Shown here one piece after another: positions 63,023-64,000 of a DNA stretch of 64,000 nt; position 1 is the first letter of the stretch; the number at the start of each line of letters is the position of its first letter. The position numbers and the translations under genes are program-made. The notes below the pieces were generated by a model that saw nothing but the letters and a program-made list of their open reading frames with translations, did not search any database and was not told the origin of the DNA. The DNA comes from Hymenobacter sp. YC55 (GTDB lineage: Bacteria > Bacteroidota > Bacteroidia > Cytophagales > Hymenobacteraceae), in NCBI RefSeq assembly GCF_029433095.1, contig NZ_JARNTX010000001.1, forward strand, positions 62,001-126,000, given 5' to 3'.

Positions 63023-63952
63023 TCACTGCTGTTCCTCGAGTGTTTTGCAAAACTGCGCTTCCGCTTTCTTGATGTCTTCCAGATATCCTTTCCGGTCAAT
63101 AAATGGGGTTACTGGGTCTTTTGCTGCAGTGCGCTCCTCGAACTTGCGCTTCAGGCTGAACGGTCGGGCATGAGAGGAAAGGTAGATGTCGGCGGGAAGG
63201 CTCCGGAGCGTTACAAAGCTGCGCTCTAGCTCGTGCCGTAGCGTTGCATCGTATTTCCAATTGAACAGGGAGGTGGGCATCGGCAACGATAAACTCCCAA
63301 TGCTAACCGCCAGCAACTCCCGTTTGCCATCCTGGACCGGAAACGCCCAGGTGGTGCAACCCGGCGTGTGGCCCGCCGTTACGTGCGCCGTAAGGCGGAT
63401 AGGCCCTAAACTAATCTGCGCCCCATCTTTGAACTGGTGGTCGATTTGGGGCGCGGGGTAGCGCATGAGGCCGCTGTAGATCAGCCAGTTCACCGGAGCC
63501 ATGTTCCGGTAACTAATCCCTCCCGACGAAATCATGGCGGCATCTGCTTCGCTTACCCACAACTGCGCACCGGAGGCTTGCTGCAGCGCCGCGAGGCCAC
63601 CGGCATGGTCGAAATGCGCATGTGAGTTAAGGAGGATTTTTACGTCGGTGATGCGAAATCCGAGGGTAGCAATGTTCTTTAGGATCATCGGGGCGGTTCC
63701 GGGGTAGCCCCCATCAATCAGCACGTGGCCCTCGGGGCCGGTGAGCAGAAAGCACGTTACGTCGCGGGAGCCAACGTAGTAGAGGTTACCCGCAATGCGA
63801 AACGGTTGTCGAGGCAATTGGCCGCCGTTGTTGATGGCCACCTTCCACTTAGGCACAACCAACAGGGCAGCCACCACGAGAAGTACCGCAATGCCTGCCA
63901 GGATTCGGCGCTTTCGGTTCTTCCCGCTTTTTGTCCTTACGGTGCTGATCAT
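63023..63952 (-). CDS. Subclass B3 metallo-beta-lactamase
   Basis: 309 residues. An N-terminal membrane anchor or signal (RKRRILAGIAVLLVVAALLVV, 14-34) is followed by an MBL fold. The B3 ligands are complete: His111, His113, Asp115 and His116 (NSHAHFDHAGG), His195 (TAGHTPGCTTW) and His261 (SSHARPFSL). The 221 position is Ser-type (SIGSLSL) rather than Cys, as in B3. The C-terminal VTPFIDRKGYLEDIKKAEAQF is the usual B3 ending. Beta-lactam hydrolysis, possibly of carbapenems, is expected but untested. The gene is about 3 kb from the B1 gene, on the same strand. Confidence 0.92.
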   Translation of the reverse strand: MISTVRTKSGKNRKRRILAGIAVLLVVAALLVVPKWKVAINNGGQLPRQPFRIAGNLYYVGSRDVTCFLLTGPEGHVLIDGGYPGTAPMILKNIATLGFRITDVKILLNSHAHFDHAGGLAALQQASGAQLWVSEADAAMISSGGISYRNMAPVNWLIYSGLMRYPAPQIDHQFKDGAQISLGPIRLTAHVTAGHTPGCTTWAFPVQDGKRELLAVSIGSLSLPMPTSLFNWKYDATLRHELERSFVTLRSLPADIYLSSHARPFSLKRKFEERTAAKDPVTPFIDRKGYLEDIKKAEAQFCKTLEEQQ

Positions 63953-64000
63953 GGGGAAAGTATGGCTGACTCTGCAATAACTTACTCTCTTGAGTACGCA

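Overview
The window looks like a piece of chromosome from an aerobic member of the Bacteroidota, most likely the Cytophagales family Hymenobacteraceae (Hymenobacter-like). The grounds are: the style of the proteins (two-component propeller sensor kinase, ABC-2/M1 fusion, DUF5672, small secreted lipoproteins); a moderately GC-rich base composition with AT-rich islands; at least one promoter of the Bacteroidota type (TTTG, 19 nt, TAnnTTTG); and the absence of strong Shine-Dalgarno sequences. The genus is an inference from family knowledge, not from a search. No rRNA, tRNA, CRISPR array, insertion sequence or prophage was found.

Layout. 1-5014: a truncated membrane protein, an Old Yellow Enzyme with a cysteine-containing ArsR regulator, sodA, tadA and two small secreted proteins. 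5303-9213: aspS with a small membrane protein, a lipoprotein and an SdpR/SdpI pair with a visible operator. 9298-14006: an ABC-2 permease fused to an M1 peptidase, with its ATPase. 14295-18201: a propeller histidine kinase and a NarL/LuxR response regulator. 18529-20277: a PolB-like 3'-5' exonuclease and an ankyrin membrane protein.

20355-36518 (minus strand) is the respiratory complex I locus in the order nuoA-B-C-D-E-F-G-H-I-J, then nuoK-L-M-N. NuoG is short: iron-sulfur domains only. The cluster is broken between nuoJ and nuoK by a DUF2314 lipoprotein and an oppositely oriented ECF sigma factor plus membrane protein. A superinfection-immunity-like/SHOCT gene sits between nuoL and nuoM. A full-consensus promoter precedes nuoA.

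36818-46084: pruA, an orphan GH43 glycosidase, a DUF5672 glycosyltransferase-like gene beside an AT-rich gene-free stretch, a dNMP kinase, a YjjG nucleotidase, a 2Fe-2S protein, an ArsR regulator, a secreted CarboxypepD_reg-like protein and a type II NADH dehydrogenase. 46156-56808: small lipoproteins, a PH-domain protein, a secreted M1 peptidase, a HupE-like protein, a propeller lipoprotein, two related secreted proteins and clpB. 57010-63952: a HEAT-like secreted protein, an F420-reductase-like oxidoreductase, a subclass B1 metallo-beta-lactamase, a DUF4153 membrane protein and a subclass B3 metallo-beta-lactamase.

Most striking beyond the genes: a dispersed palindromic repeat (core GTCATGCTGAGC...CGAAGCATCTCG) in at least five spacers, two of them inside the nuo cluster, whose two arms change together between copies; a second smaller palindrome family; a 31-bp perfect hairpin at 39738-39810; and two terminators sharing the core CCTGATGCATCAGG. 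Two different metallo-beta-lactamase subclasses within 5 kb are also unusual. I did not find a system I could defend as wholly new.
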